Shown: positions 22,882 to 32,261, numbered from the stretch's first letter. The stretch is DNA of 60,728 nt from an uncultured Clostridia bacterium (GCA_934486495.1 CAKSPW010000005.1:1-60728), one strand, 5' to 3'. Notes: generated from the letters alone by a model not told the origin. Numbers and translations: made by a program.

Positions 22882-24075
22882 ATGTTTAATAAAAAAACTG
22901 TTGAGGACATCGAAGTCAGCGGTAAGAGAGTGCTCGTTAGATGCGACTTTAACGTTCCGCTCGATGAAAACGGTAACATTACCGATGAAAACAGAATTGT
23001 AGGCGCACTTCCTACTATTAAATATCTTATAGACAACGGAGCTAAGGTTATTCTTTGCTCACACATGGGTAAGCCTAAGGGTGAGCCTGTACCGTCGCTT
23101 TCTCTTGCACCGGTTGCAAAAAGACTTTCCGAAAAGCTCGGAAAAGAAGTTGTATTTGCCGCTGATGACAATGTTGTGGGCGATAATGCAAAAAAGGCTG
23201 TTGAACAGATGAAGGACGGACACGTTGTTCTTCTTGAAAATACAAGATACAGAAAAGAAGAAACAAAGAACGAGGATAACTTCAGCAAAGAGCTTGCTTC
23301 TCTTGCAGATGTATTTGTTGACGATGCATTCGGTACGGCACACAGAGCGCACTGCTCAAACGTAGGCGTAACAAAGTATATTGATACTGTTGCATGCGGA
23401 TACCTTATCAAAAAAGAAATCGACTTCCTCGGAAACGCCGTAAACAATCCGGTAAGACCGCTTGTTGCAATCCTCGGCGGCTCAAAGGTATCGAGCAAAA
23501 TTTCAGTAATCAACAACCTTCTCGAAAAGGTTGATACTCTTATTATCGGCGGCGGTATGGCTTACACATTCATGGCTGCAAATGGCTTGGGCGTAGGCGA
23601 CTCACTTCTTGAGAGCGATTATATCGACTATGCAAAGGAAATGATGGAAAAGGCAGCAGCTAAGGGCGTTAAGCTTCTTATCCCCGTTGATACGGTTGTT
23701 GCAAACGAATTTAGCAACGACGCTGAATCAAAGGTTGTTGAAAACGGAATAGAAGACGGCTGGCAGGGACTCGATATCGGTCCAAAGACAATCGCCCTTT
23801 TCTCGGACGCTGTTAAGAGCGCAAAAACCGTTGTTTGGAACGGTCCTATGGGCGTATTTGAAATGTCTAATTTCGCAAAGGGAACAAACGCTATTGCAAA
23901 GGTTCTCTCTGAAATTGACGCTACAACAATAATCGGCGGCGGCGACAGTGTTGCTGCTGTTAACCAGGCAGGTCTCGGCGACAAGATGAGCCACATCTCA
24001 ACAGGCGGTGGCGCATCAATGGAATTCCTCGAGGGTAAGGAGCTTCCGGGTATTGCCGCTATCAACGATAAATAA
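22882..24075 (+). CDS. pgk: Phosphoglycerate kinase
   Basis: A 397-aa glycolytic kinase that makes ATP and 3-phosphoglycerate from 1,3-bisphosphoglycerate. Visible motifs are RVLVRCDFNVPLDENGNI (substrate-binding), SHMGKPKG, LLENTRYRKEE, FVDDAFGTAHRAHCS, the hinge AILGGSKVSSKI, and the C-terminal nucleotide segment VWNGPMGVFE and IIGGGDSVAAV followed by STGGGASMEFLEG. The start at 22882 is set by TGGAGGAAATAAAA. An ATG at 22852 would add ten residues without a ribosome binding site. It is the first gene of a glycolytic run with tpiA and gpmI. Confidence 0.98.
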   Translation: MFNKKTVEDIEVSGKRVLVRCDFNVPLDENGNITDENRIVGALPTIKYLIDNGAKVILCSHMGKPKGEPVPSLSLAPVAKRLSEKLGKEVVFAADDNVVGDNAKKAVEQMKDGHVVLLENTRYRKEETKNEDNFSKELASLADVFVDDAFGTAHRAHCSNVGVTKYIDTVACGYLIKKEIDFLGNAVNNPVRPLVAILGGSKVSSKISVINNLLEKVDTLIIGGGMAYTFMAANGLGVGDSLLESDYIDYAKEMMEKAAAKGVKLLIPVDTVVANEFSNDAESKVVENGIEDGWQGLDIGPKTIALFSDAVKSAKTVVWNGPMGVFEMSNFAKGTNAIAKVLSEIDATTIIGGGDSVAAVNQAGLGDKMSHISTGGGASMEFLEGKELPGIAAINDK

Positions 24076-24208
24076 TAAAAAGCGAGGCTGACATTCGGCG
24101 CAAAATATTTTGAAATTTATATGCTTTGCGTCCGGATTTATCAAAATCAAACGGGGTGTTTGCTGATGCGGCACCCCATCAATGCGTATATAAGAGGAGG
24201 AAAATACA
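24076..24208 (+). other. pgk-tpiA intergenic leader with hairpin
   Basis: The 133-bp gap holds GGGGTG (24153-24158) pairing with CACCCC (24172-24177). No T-run follows, so it looks more like an mRNA processing or stabilising hairpin than a terminator. AGAGGAGG ahead of tpiA is a strong ribosome binding site. Confidence 0.4.
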
Positions 24209-24961
24209 ATGGGAAAATACATTATTGCAGGTAACTGGAAAATGAACAAGCTTCCGTCGGAAACATACGATTTCGTTAAGGAAGTTGCAAAGGCTACGGA
24301 AGGCGCAGCTTGTGAGGTTGTTTGCTGCACACCTTTTGTAAACTTAAGCGAGGCTGTAAAAGCTGCTGACGGCACACACGTTAAAATCGGCGCAGAAAAT
24401 CTTCACTTTGAGGATAAGGGCGCATTCACGGGCGAAGTAAGCGCAGATATGCTTGCAGACCTCGGCGTTGATTATGTAATAATCGGTCATTCGGAGCGCA
24501 GACAGTACTTTGCCGAAACAGATGAAACTGTAAATGCAAAGGTTAAAAAGGCTCTTGAAAAGGGACTTCTTCCTATCGTTTGCGTAGGTGAGAGCCTTGA
24601 GCAAAGAGAAGCCGGAATAACAATGGAGCTTATCACAATTCAAATTAAGAAAGCATTTGCCGGCATCAGTGCAGAAGACGCAGCAAAGGTTGTTGTAGCT
24701 TACGAGCCTATTTGGGCAATCGGCACAGGCAAAACAGCAACAGCAGAGCAGGCTGAGGACGTTTGCGGCGGTATCAGAGGCGTGCTTGCCGGTCTTTATG
24801 ATGACAAGACTGCCGATGCTGTAACAATCCAATACGGCGGCAGCATGAATGCAGGTAATGCCGCAGAGCTTCTTGCAAAGAAAAATATAGACGGCGGTCT
24901 TATCGGCGGAGCTTCTCTTAAATCAGCTGATTTTGCTGTAATAGTTAAAGCAGCTAAATAA
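24209..24961 (+). CDS. tpiA: Triosephosphate isomerase
   Basis: A 250-aa TIM that interconverts dihydroxyacetone phosphate and glyceraldehyde 3-phosphate. Catalytic residues are visible: Asn/Lys in IIAGNWKMNK, His in YVIIGHSERRQYF, and the Glu of AYEPIWAIGTGKTA, the flexible loop that closes on the substrate. YGGSMNAGNA and GGLIGGASL form the phosphate-binding end. Length is standard. It lies between pgk and gpmI. Confidence 0.98.
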   Translation: MGKYIIAGNWKMNKLPSETYDFVKEVAKATEGAACEVVCCTPFVNLSEAVKAADGTHVKIGAENLHFEDKGAFTGEVSADMLADLGVDYVIIGHSERRQYFAETDETVNAKVKKALEKGLLPIVCVGESLEQREAGITMELITIQIKKAFAGISAEDAAKVVVAYEPIWAIGTGKTATAEQAEDVCGGIRGVLAGLYDDKTADAVTIQYGGSMNAGNAAELLAKKNIDGGLIGGASLKSADFAVIVKAAK

Positions 24962-25033
24962 TTGATATATCTAACGGGGAGACGCTTGTGTTCTCCCTGT
25001 TTTAAATTTAAAAAAACGGAAAGGATTTTTTAT

Positions 25034-26578
25034 ATGAAAAAACCTATTGCACTTATAATTCTTGACGGATACGGCTTAAGCGACAATGTAAAGGGCAACG
25101 CTATCAAAGCCGCAAACACACCAAATCTCGACTCGTATTTTGCCGATTACCCGAACACACTTCTTTATGCGAGCGGCATGAGCGTAGGTCTGCCCGACGG
25201 ACAAATGGGCAACTCGGAGGTCGGACATACAAATATCGGCGCAGGCAGAGTTGTTTACCAAGAGCTTACAAGAATAACAAAGTCCATTGATGACGGCGAT
25301 TTCTTTAAAAACGAGGCGCTTTTGAAGGCTGCCGAAAACTGCAAAAAAAATAATTCCGCCATTCATTTTATCGGTCTGTTATCGGACGGCGGCGTTCACA
25401 GTCACATAAAGCACCTTTTCGGACTTATTGATTTTGCAAAAGCAAGCGGACTTAAAAAAGTTTATATACACTGTATCATGGACGGTCGTGATGTATCCCC
25501 GACAAGCGGCGTGGGCTATCTCGAACAGCTGCAAAAGAAGCTTGACGAGTGCGGTGTTGGTGAAATTGCAACCGTAAACGGAAGATACTATGCAATGGAC
25601 AGAGATACAAACTGGAACAGAGTAGAAAAAGCATATGATGCAATCGTAAGAGGCACAGGTGTTAAAACAAGCGATGTAATTTCAATGATGAAAAAATCGT
25701 ACGAAACGCTTGATGAAAACGGTGCGGCAATTACAGACGAGTTTATTATTCCCGCTGTTGTTGAAAAAGACGGTGCGCCGGTCGGTAAGGTATCGGAAAA
25801 TGATTCTGTTGTTTTCTTCAATTTCCGTCCCGACAGAGCAAGAGAGCTTACAAGAACGCTTGTTGACCCCGATTTTAAGGGATTTGACAGAAAGTTCTTC
25901 CCGCTTTACTATGTATGCATGACTCAGTACGATGCATCAATGCCGAACGTTGACGTTGCATTCAAACCCGAAACGCTTAAAAACACATTCGGAGAATACA
26001 TTTCAAAGAAAGGTCTTAAGCAGCTTAGAATAGCTGAAACAGAGAAATATGCTCACGTAACATTTTTCTTCAACGGCGGTGTTGAAACGGTTTATGACGG
26101 CGAAGACAGAAAACTTATCCCCTCACCGAAGGTTGCAACATACGATATGCAGCCCGAAATGAGTGCATATAAGGTTGCGGACGCCTGCGTTGAGCTTATA
26201 AACGAGGACAAGTATGACTGTATAGTGCTTAATTTCGCAAACTGCGATATGGTTGGTCACACAGGTGTATTTGACGCAGCAAAGAAAGCCGTTGAAGCCG
26301 TTGATGAATGTCTCGGAAAAGTTGTACGTGCACTTCTTTCAAAGGACGCTGCAATTCTTATCACAGCCGACCACGGAAACGCAGACTGTATGATTGACCC
26401 CGAAAACAATGACGTATTTACGGCACACACAACAAATCCCGTTCCGCTCATAGTTATGGGAATAGGCGACAAGGAGCTTAAAAAAGGTAAGCTTGCCGAT
26501 CTTGCTCCGACGATGCTTGATATAATGGGACTTGAAAAGCCTGCCGAAATGACGGGAGAATCGCTTATAATTAAATAA
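25034..26578 (+). CDS. gpmI: 2,3-bisphosphoglycerate-independent phosphoglycerate mutase
   Basis: A 514-aa Mn-dependent mutase that interconverts 3- and 2-phosphoglycerate through a phosphoserine. The alkaline-phosphatase-like core shows ALIILDGYGLS (metal Asp), GQMGNSEVGHTNIGAGRV (nucleophile Ser in NSEVGH), GLLSDGGVHSH, HCIMDGRDVSP, FFNFRPDRAREL, ILITADHGNAD and FTAHTTNPVP (metal His). The start at 25034 follows GGAAAGG. An ATG at 24962 abutting tpiA gives a 24-residue extension that does not look like the family. A terminator follows, so this closes the pgk-tpiA-gpmI unit. Confidence 0.97.
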   Translation: MKKPIALIILDGYGLSDNVKGNAIKAANTPNLDSYFADYPNTLLYASGMSVGLPDGQMGNSEVGHTNIGAGRVVYQELTRITKSIDDGDFFKNEALLKAAENCKKNNSAIHFIGLLSDGGVHSHIKHLFGLIDFAKASGLKKVYIHCIMDGRDVSPTSGVGYLEQLQKKLDECGVGEIATVNGRYYAMDRDTNWNRVEKAYDAIVRGTGVKTSDVISMMKKSYETLDENGAAITDEFIIPAVVEKDGAPVGKVSENDSVVFFNFRPDRARELTRTLVDPDFKGFDRKFFPLYYVCMTQYDASMPNVDVAFKPETLKNTFGEYISKKGLKQLRIAETEKYAHVTFFFNGGVETVYDGEDRKLIPSPKVATYDMQPEMSAYKVADACVELINEDKYDCIVLNFANCDMVGHTGVFDAAKKAVEAVDECLGKVVRALLSKDAAILITADHGNADCMIDPENNDVFTAHTTNPVPLIVMGIGDKELKKGKLADLAPTMLDIMGLEKPAEMTGESLIIK

Positions 26579-26685
26579 TTCATGTATAAAATGAAAAAAG
26601 TGAGGTATACTACAAATGTAAATTTAATTTACACGATATACCTTCCCTTTAATATTTTATCGGATTGGGGTGCTTATGCCCCGGA

Positions 26686-26726
26686 AATAAGAACACCTAA
26701 ATTTTCACGGTGTTCTTATTTTTTTC
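26686..26726 (+). terminator. Terminator of the pgk-tpiA-gpmI run
   Basis: AATAAGAACACC (26686-26697) pairs perfectly with GGTGTTCTTATT (26709-26720) and is followed by a T-run. A smaller GGGG/CCCC hairpin lies just upstream. Confidence 0.9.
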
Positions 26727-26766
26727 AAAAGACAAACATATAATTACTTTGAAAGGTTGTGATTAT

Positions 26767-27705
26767 ATGAAAAAAATAATTGCGGCGGTAGTTTACATAG
26801 CATTTATTACCGTGTTTTTGCCGATGATAATAATTTGTATTTCGGATAAAATAAATACCGAGGAGAAAAAAGAATACATAAACGTGTATATTGACGGTGA
26901 GGACAGGGTTGAGAAAATGAACGTATCTCAATATTTAAAAGAGGTGACGGCGGCTGAAATGCCGGCGGATTTTCATATCGAAGCACTAAAAGCACAGGCA
27001 GTTGCGGCAAGAACATATTTAAGATATAAAACAAAAAAAGGCAACTATCCGCCGGAGCATAAAGGTGCGCCGATCTGCACGGATTATCATCACTGTAAAG
27101 CATGGCTCAGCGAAAAAGAGCGAAAAAATGCATGGCAGGAGGATAAAAGAGCGCAATACTGGGACAAAATATCAAAAGCGGTAGATGAAACCGAGGGCAA
27201 AATAATGATGTATGACGGTGAGCCGATAAATGCCGTTTTTCATTCTACCTCGTCCGGCATGACGGAAAACGCAAAAGACGTTTGGGGCGGAGATGTAGCA
27301 TATCTTGTAAGCGTTGACAGCAGGGGAGATGAGCTTTCCCCAAAATTCAGCTCTGAATTCTCATGCTCGGCAGATGAGTATAAAAAAAGGATTTTTGAAA
27401 AAATTCCATCGGCAGATGATAAATGCGAGCCGTATTCGGATATTCAGCGCAGCACCGCCGGCGGAATAATTCAAATGAAGGTCTACGGCGTACAAATAAA
27501 AGGTACGGAGTTTAGAAGTATATTTGATTTACGCTCAACTAACGTTCAGATAAATTCAGACGGCTCGGAAATTAAAATGACCGTAAAAGGAAACGGTCAC
27601 GGAGTCGGAATGAGCCAATACGGCGCCGATTATTTTGCACGTGAGGGCATGACATATAAAGATATTCTCGAAAAATACTACACGGGTGCAACTCTAAGCA
27701 ATTAA
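26767..27705 (+). CDS. spoIID: Stage II sporulation protein D-like (SpoIID/LytB domain)
   Basis: A 312-aa protein with one N-terminal membrane anchor (MKKIIAAVVYIAFITVFLPM) and an extracytoplasmic SpoIID domain. SpoIID is a lytic transglycosylase that trims septal peptidoglycan during forespore engulfment. Family motifs are YLKEVTAAEMPADFHIEALK with the catalytic Glu, AQAVAARTYLRYK, VFHSTSSGMTENAKDVWGG and, near the end, GNGHGVGMSQYGADYFAREG. The start at ATG 26767 follows AAAGGTTGTG, and an upstream ATG at 26710 falls within the gpmI terminator. SpoIIP and SpoIIM are not nearby. It indicates a spore former. Confidence 0.9.
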   Translation: MKKIIAAVVYIAFITVFLPMIIICISDKINTEEKKEYINVYIDGEDRVEKMNVSQYLKEVTAAEMPADFHIEALKAQAVAARTYLRYKTKKGNYPPEHKGAPICTDYHHCKAWLSEKERKNAWQEDKRAQYWDKISKAVDETEGKIMMYDGEPINAVFHSTSSGMTENAKDVWGGDVAYLVSVDSRGDELSPKFSSEFSCSADEYKKRIFEKIPSADDKCEPYSDIQRSTAGGIIQMKVYGVQIKGTEFRSIFDLRSTNVQINSDGSEIKMTVKGNGHGVGMSQYGADYFAREGMTYKDILEKYYTGATLSN

Positions 27706-27710
27706 ATTTC

Positions 27711-27739
27711 TTGACATATTCCGACATATGTAGTATAAT
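27711..27739 (+). promoter_or_regulatory. Promoter of the sigma/anti-sigma operon
   Basis: TTGACA (27711-27716), 17 bp, TATAAT (27734-27739): a perfect consensus housekeeping promoter, so basal expression should not need the ECF factor itself. Confidence 0.85.
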
Positions 27740-27786
27740 ATTTACAAGAGACAGTATTTAAATGCCAATGACAAGGGGGTGATGCG

Positions 27787-28359
27787 TTGAGTGAAGCAGA
27801 GCTTGTTAAACGTCTGAAGCACGGTGACAGAGAGGCGTTTAATGTTCTTGTAAAAGAATATGAGGGAAAAATAATAAATATCGCCTACGGAATGCTCTCG
27901 GATAAGGAAGAAGCGCTTGATGCATCGCAGGAGGTATTTATAAGAATATATAAAAGCATAGACTCGTTTAAAGGGAATTCATCGCTGTCGACGTGGATTT
28001 ATACAATAGCGGTAAATATATGCCGTGACTGCCTCAGAAAACGTCAAAGAAGTGCGAGAACAGTAAGTATAGACACATCCTTGAATGAGGATATGGAGGT
28101 AATGGAAATTGCGGATACATCACTTACGCCGGAGCAGAAAATCGAACAAACCGAACGGCAAAAGCTTGTGCGTCAGGCAATAGACGAATTGAGTGAGGAA
28201 TATAAAACGGTTATTACGCTATGCGATATAGAAGGTATGGCGTACGATAAAATTGCCGAAATATTAAAGTGTCCGACAGGAACGGTAAAGTCAAGATTAA
28301 ATAGAGCACGTGCCGCTTTAAGAAATAAAATTTCTGAAAAAAGGGAACTTTTCTTTTAA
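27787..28359 (+). CDS. ECF RNA polymerase sigma factor (SigW-like)
   Basis: A 190-aa extracytoplasmic-function sigma factor. Region 2 runs from REAFNVLVKEYEGKIINIAY through DASQEVFIRIYKSI and FKGNSSLSTWIYTIAVNICR. Region 4 is YKTVITLCDIEGMAYDKIAE followed by PTGTVKSRLNRARAALRN, the HTH that reads the -35 element. The start is TTG at 27787, with GGGGGTGAT just upstream. It is followed 79 bp downstream by a zinc-finger anti-sigma factor, the usual pairing, so it probably responds to an envelope signal. The regulon is unknown. Confidence 0.93.
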   Translation: MSEAELVKRLKHGDREAFNVLVKEYEGKIINIAYGMLSDKEEALDASQEVFIRIYKSIDSFKGNSSLSTWIYTIAVNICRDCLRKRQRSARTVSIDTSLNEDMEVMEIADTSLTPEQKIEQTERQKLVRQAIDELSEEYKTVITLCDIEGMAYDKIAEILKCPTGTVKSRLNRARAALRNKISEKRELFF

Positions 28360-28438
28360 ACGTGCGTCTAATAAGATGAAAGATAAAAACAGACGTGTTT
28401 TTACCGGATTAAAATAATAACGGAAGGGGGCGATTGGG

Positions 28439-29572
28439 TTGAACGATATGTATTTTGACATGGTTGACGATTATATCAGCGGCGTTTGCAGCGAGGAAGA
28501 GAAAGAATCGTTTGAAAGTCATATTAAAGAATGTAAAAAATGCAGAGAAGAATATGAGCTTGCCATGTCCTTAAAAAATGTGCTTTCTTCAATGCCCGGA
28601 ATAGAACCTCCTGCCGATTTTCTCGATAAATTAAACGATAGACTCGATAGCGAGCTTATGCGTGATGAGAAAAAGAGAAGCTTTCGTATCCCCGTGCGCA
28701 GATATTCTGCCGTTGCGGCGTGTTTTGTTCTCGTTGCGGTTCTCGGTGTAGATATGGTTAGACTGACAGACAGTACAAGTACCGATAATGTTCCCATTCC
28801 GACAGCTGCCGAGGTTCAAACGGAGCAGCCGAGCGAAACGCCGATAGTTGACAATATATCGGCTGAGGAACAGAGTACACCGTTGCCTGCATACGAAAAT
28901 CCGCAAAAAAAGATTGCCGATAAGGCTAAAAAAAATGACAAAAAAAAGAGTGCGAGTGCTTCAGTGCCTAAAAATACGTCAAAGCCTGCACCGATAGCGT
29001 CTGCCGCTGTAAATACGGCTGCTCCTGCCGCACCGGCAACAGAAACGTCAAAGCCGGAAGCTACCGCCGCAGCTGAAGAAACGGAGATGCCGAAAGGCGT
29101 TCCGTCATATATGGATCCGAGAAAGCAAGTAGTTCTCGCATCAAGCGTAGAAAATGAATTTAAAGTTTCGGGGGTTTCCATTGAGGATATTCCCGTTAAA
29201 AAGAGAGATTTGAGTGCTGAATTTGCACTTCTTGAAAGTGCGTCAAACTCAAAAACCGGAAGTATTATTGCAACTCCCGTAACTCTTGCATCACTTGATG
29301 AAATAGGTGTTGAAAAGATAGAAGACAGCCGCCGAGGAGAAGACAAATACGAGGTCGGCAGAGGTTCTATGTTCATTTCCTCAAAGGATAAAGAAGCTGT
29401 TTCGGCATTAATACAAAAGTATGTGTCGGACGAAAGCGAACAGTATTACTACTTTACAGGTGATAATTTTAAAAGCTTTACAGATGAGCTGAACGAAAGC
29501 GGAATATCATATCAGAAATATCGTATTTCGCAGGACGGAAGTAACGTTGCGTTTCAGGTAGTATATCCGTAA
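28439..29572 (+). CDS. Membrane anti-sigma factor with zf-HC2 domain and Ala/Pro-rich linker
   Basis: A 377-aa predicted anti-sigma factor. The N-terminal anti-sigma zinc finger has Cys17, His28, Cys32 and Cys35 (H-x3-C-x2-C). A single membrane segment covers about residues 90-107 (AVAACFVLVAVLGVDMV). After it comes a 110-residue extracytoplasmic Ala/Pro/Thr/Lys-rich linker (KKNDKKKSASASVPK and similar), then a folded C-terminal domain with two similar halves ending in FTDELNESGISYQKYRIS. The start is TTG at 28439 after GGAAGGGGG. It should hold the ECF sigma factor at the membrane until an outside signal releases it. The C-terminal domain was not recognised. Confidence 0.85.
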   Translation: MNDMYFDMVDDYISGVCSEEEKESFESHIKECKKCREEYELAMSLKNVLSSMPGIEPPADFLDKLNDRLDSELMRDEKKRSFRIPVRRYSAVAACFVLVAVLGVDMVRLTDSTSTDNVPIPTAAEVQTEQPSETPIVDNISAEEQSTPLPAYENPQKKIADKAKKNDKKKSASASVPKNTSKPAPIASAAVNTAAPAAPATETSKPEATAAAEETEMPKGVPSYMDPRKQVVLASSVENEFKVSGVSIEDIPVKKRDLSAEFALLESASNSKTGSIIATPVTLASLDEIGVEKIEDSRRGEDKYEVGRGSMFISSKDKEAVSALIQKYVSDESEQYYYFTGDNFKSFTDELNESGISYQKYRISQDGSNVAFQVVYP

Positions 29573-29591
29573 ACATTTTAACAAGCCAATC

Positions 29592-29630
29592 AAATCCCCA
29601 CAACGATAATATGCGTTTTGGGGGTTTTAT
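29592..29630 (+). terminator. Terminator of the sigma/anti-sigma operon
   Basis: AAATCCCC (29592-29599) pairs with GGGGTTTT (ending 29628) around a 20-base AT-rich loop and runs into T residues. Confidence 0.75.
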
Positions 29631-29653
29631 TTATATTTCGACATAATTATGTA

Positions 29654-29682
29654 TTGACATTTTTTCTCATTTATGATACAAT
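29654..29682 (+). promoter_or_regulatory. Promoter of the GCS2/ATP-grasp gene
   Basis: TTGACA (29654-29659), 17 bp, TACAAT (29677-29682), about 35 bp upstream of the chosen start codon. Confidence 0.8.
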
Positions 29683-29716
29683 TAGTGTAATTAGATTAAT
29701 GAAAAGAGCGTATTTT

Positions 29717-32209
29717 ATGAATAATACAGATGTAATTTGCAGGTATATTGACAGCGGAAAATCCAATAAACAGCGGCTTGGTGCGGAAATCGAGCATTTT
29801 GTGTGCGACGGTGATTATAATTTTGCATCACGTGATTTGATACTTGATTTTCTTAAAAAAATGGCTCAGACAGGCGGTAATCTTCAAGACAATTGCCTTG
29901 TAAGAGATGAGTACACGCTGACATTTGAGCCGGGGTTTCAAGTTGAAATCAGCATAAAGCCGTGCGAGGATATTTCGGAGATAGACAGAATATATTCATC
30001 GTTCAGAAGTGAAGCTGACAGAATTTTAAATCAGGAGGGGTATTTCCTGACCGAATGCGGTATGCATCCGCTGGCATATTGCGGCGAAAAAAAAGCGGAG
30101 GATTTTCCGTTTTTTGATAAAGACCGATATACTTTTATGGATAAGTACTTTCAAAAATCGGGGACACTCGGGCAATATATGATGCGGACAACGGCGTCAA
30201 CGCAAATTTCAATAGACTTTTCAGACGAGGGAGACTGTATGCGAAAGCTTAGAATTTTTGAAATTCTATCTCCCGTTTTATCGCTTATATCACAAACACG
30301 GCCACATATCAGCCGTGATAAAAAATGGAATAAAAACATTGTAAGAACGCAGGTTTGGAACAACGTAGACCCGTCAAGATGCGGATATTTCCCCGGAAGC
30401 GTGTCGGGAGATTATTCGTATAAAAAATATGCCGAGTTTGCGTATAATTGTCCGCTCATAATTTATTACGGCAAAAACGGAGAGAGCGTTTATGCCGGCA
30501 ATAAAAGCGCCGCCGATATTTTAGGTGATGAAAAGCTTTATTTTGCGGAGCATTTGTTATCAATGCTTTTTCCGGCAGTCCGACTTAAAAATTATATAGA
30601 AATAAGATGTGCGGACAGCATGGACAAAGAGCGTATGCTCGGATATGCGGCACTTATTAAAGCGCTTGCGTACAACGAGGATAATCTTCAGGCACTCGAG
30701 GAAATGTTTGCTCATGTAAAATGCGAAAGCGAGATATATTCGGCAGAAAACGAAATATCCGAAAAAGGCTATAATGCAACAGTATACGGTAAAAATGTAA
30801 CACAGCTTGTAAGCCGGATTTTTGCACTTGCAAGACGTGCGCTTTCAGGCAGCGAGATAAATTACTTAAACGCGCTTGTGCCGCTCAAATGTGCCGAATT
30901 CGATTATATTGAAAAAATTTGCCAAAATCCGTCCGAATACGAGGAAAGTGCGGCAGTTGCAAAGGACTATATTTTATCCTCAAGCGCAAAATATCACAAC
31001 AGAGTTGTTCGTACAATGTATTGCCCGAAAATATTCACAAAAAAAGATATAAACATCTTTTCGGATGCGGTTAAAACACTTTACGGTATATTCGGCAAGG
31101 TTATAAACAGATACGAAACCGACAGCGATTACAGACGGCTTTTCGGATTTTGCGAACGTCTTGAAAAGCTGATTTTAAGACCGCGTAGCTACAGTGAATG
31201 TATACCGATTGCAAGAATTGATATTTTCTATGACGAGGATAGCGAAAGCTTCTCGTTCTGCGAATTCAATACCGACGGTACAAGTGCAATGAATGAGGAT
31301 AGGGAGCTTAATATTGCGCTTGCTAAAACGAAAGCTTACAAAGAGTTTTCAAGCATTTATTCACCTCACAGCTTTGAGCTTTTTGACAGTTGGGTCGATC
31401 AGGTTCTTAAAATCTACAGCGAATATGCAAATAAATATTCACGAAACGAAAAGCCTAACGTTGTTATATCCGATTTTATGGAAAGCGCAACGGTAAACGA
31501 ATTCAATATATTTAAAGACAGATTTCAAAAACGCGGAATTAACTGCGAGGTATGCGAAATTAGAGATTTAAAATATGACGGAAACAAATGCATAACGCCG
31601 AACGGAATGGAAGTTGACGTTGTTTACAGACGTGCGGTAACAAGCGATATTGAGGCGCATTTTGAGGATGTCGGAGATTTTTTGTCAGCGGTTGAGGATA
31701 ATGCATTTTGTCTAATAGGCGATTTCAGAACGCAGATTGTACATAACAAAATACTTTATAAAATCCTGCACGATCCGCAAACGCAGGATATGTTCACCCT
31801 GCGAGAACGTGACTTTATTGCCGAGCACGTACCGTATACATCATCGCTTACGGATGAAGTTTTGAAAGAGCATCCCGAGGTACTTACCGATAAGGACAGC
31901 TGGATAATAAAGCCGGAGGATTCGTACGGCTCACTCGGAGTTCATGCCGGCGTTGAGTGTGAAAATGACCGGTGGCTCGACTTCGTGAAAAAATGTGTAA
32001 ATAAAGGCTACATTCTTCAGCGTTTCTGCACTCCGCACCGACTTTTAAACATTGATTTAACAGGTGAGAAAAAATGGAGGAGCGTAAGCAATTTAACCGG
32101 AATGTTCGTTTATAACGGAGAGTTTAAGGGAATATATTCGAGAATTTCATACGATAAAATGATTTCCACGCAGTATAACGAAATGTCACTGCCGACTATA
32201 TGTATTTAA
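29717..32209 (+). CDS. Glutamate-cysteine ligase (GCS2-type) fused to an ATP-grasp domain
   Basis: About 830 aa in two parts. Residues 1-395 resemble GCS2-family glutamate-cysteine ligases (EgtA and plant type): LGAEIEHFVCDG, EYTLTFEPGFQVEISIKPCE, GMHPLA, YFQKSGTLGQYMMRTTASTQ, and later LKNYIEIRCADSMDKERMLG. Residues 400-830 resemble the ATP-grasp fold of glutathionylspermidine-synthase-like enzymes: FSFCEFNTDGTSAMNEDREL, VDVVYRRAVTSDIE, DSWIIKPEDSYGSLGVHAG and YILQRFC. A gamma-glutamylcysteine-forming step coupled to a second ligation is likely, analogous to but distinct from GshF, whose GCL half is of another family. The second substrate (Gly, an amine or another amino acid) is unknown. Start chosen at 29717; ATG at 29699 is an alternative. 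Confidence 0.82.
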   Translation: MNNTDVICRYIDSGKSNKQRLGAEIEHFVCDGDYNFASRDLILDFLKKMAQTGGNLQDNCLVRDEYTLTFEPGFQVEISIKPCEDISEIDRIYSSFRSEADRILNQEGYFLTECGMHPLAYCGEKKAEDFPFFDKDRYTFMDKYFQKSGTLGQYMMRTTASTQISIDFSDEGDCMRKLRIFEILSPVLSLISQTRPHISRDKKWNKNIVRTQVWNNVDPSRCGYFPGSVSGDYSYKKYAEFAYNCPLIIYYGKNGESVYAGNKSAADILGDEKLYFAEHLLSMLFPAVRLKNYIEIRCADSMDKERMLGYAALIKALAYNEDNLQALEEMFAHVKCESEIYSAENEISEKGYNATVYGKNVTQLVSRIFALARRALSGSEINYLNALVPLKCAEFDYIEKICQNPSEYEESAAVAKDYILSSSAKYHNRVVRTMYCPKIFTKKDINIFSDAVKTLYGIFGKVINRYETDSDYRRLFGFCERLEKLILRPRSYSECIPIARIDIFYDEDSESFSFCEFNTDGTSAMNEDRELNIALAKTKAYKEFSSIYSPHSFELFDSWVDQVLKIYSEYANKYSRNEKPNVVISDFMESATVNEFNIFKDRFQKRGINCEVCEIRDLKYDGNKCITPNGMEVDVVYRRAVTSDIEAHFEDVGDFLSAVEDNAFCLIGDFRTQIVHNKILYKILHDPQTQDMFTLRERDFIAEHVPYTSSLTDEVLKEHPEVLTDKDSWIIKPEDSYGSLGVHAGVECENDRWLDFVKKCVNKGYILQRFCTPHRLLNIDLTGEKKWRSVSNLTGMFVYNGEFKGIYSRISYDKMISTQYNEMSLPTICI

Positions 32210-32212
32210 CTA

Positions 32213-32261
32213 AAAAAATCGGAGATTTATCGACCGCCGCAGTCGTAAATCCCGATTTTTT
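32213..32261. terminator. Bidirectional terminator between convergent genes
   Basis: AAAAAATCGG-GATTTA pairs with TAAATC-CCGATTTTTT (one bulge) around a 16-base loop. Both sides provide T-runs, so it can serve the plus-strand ligase gene and also lies beyond the minus-strand surface-protein gene. Confidence 0.85.
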
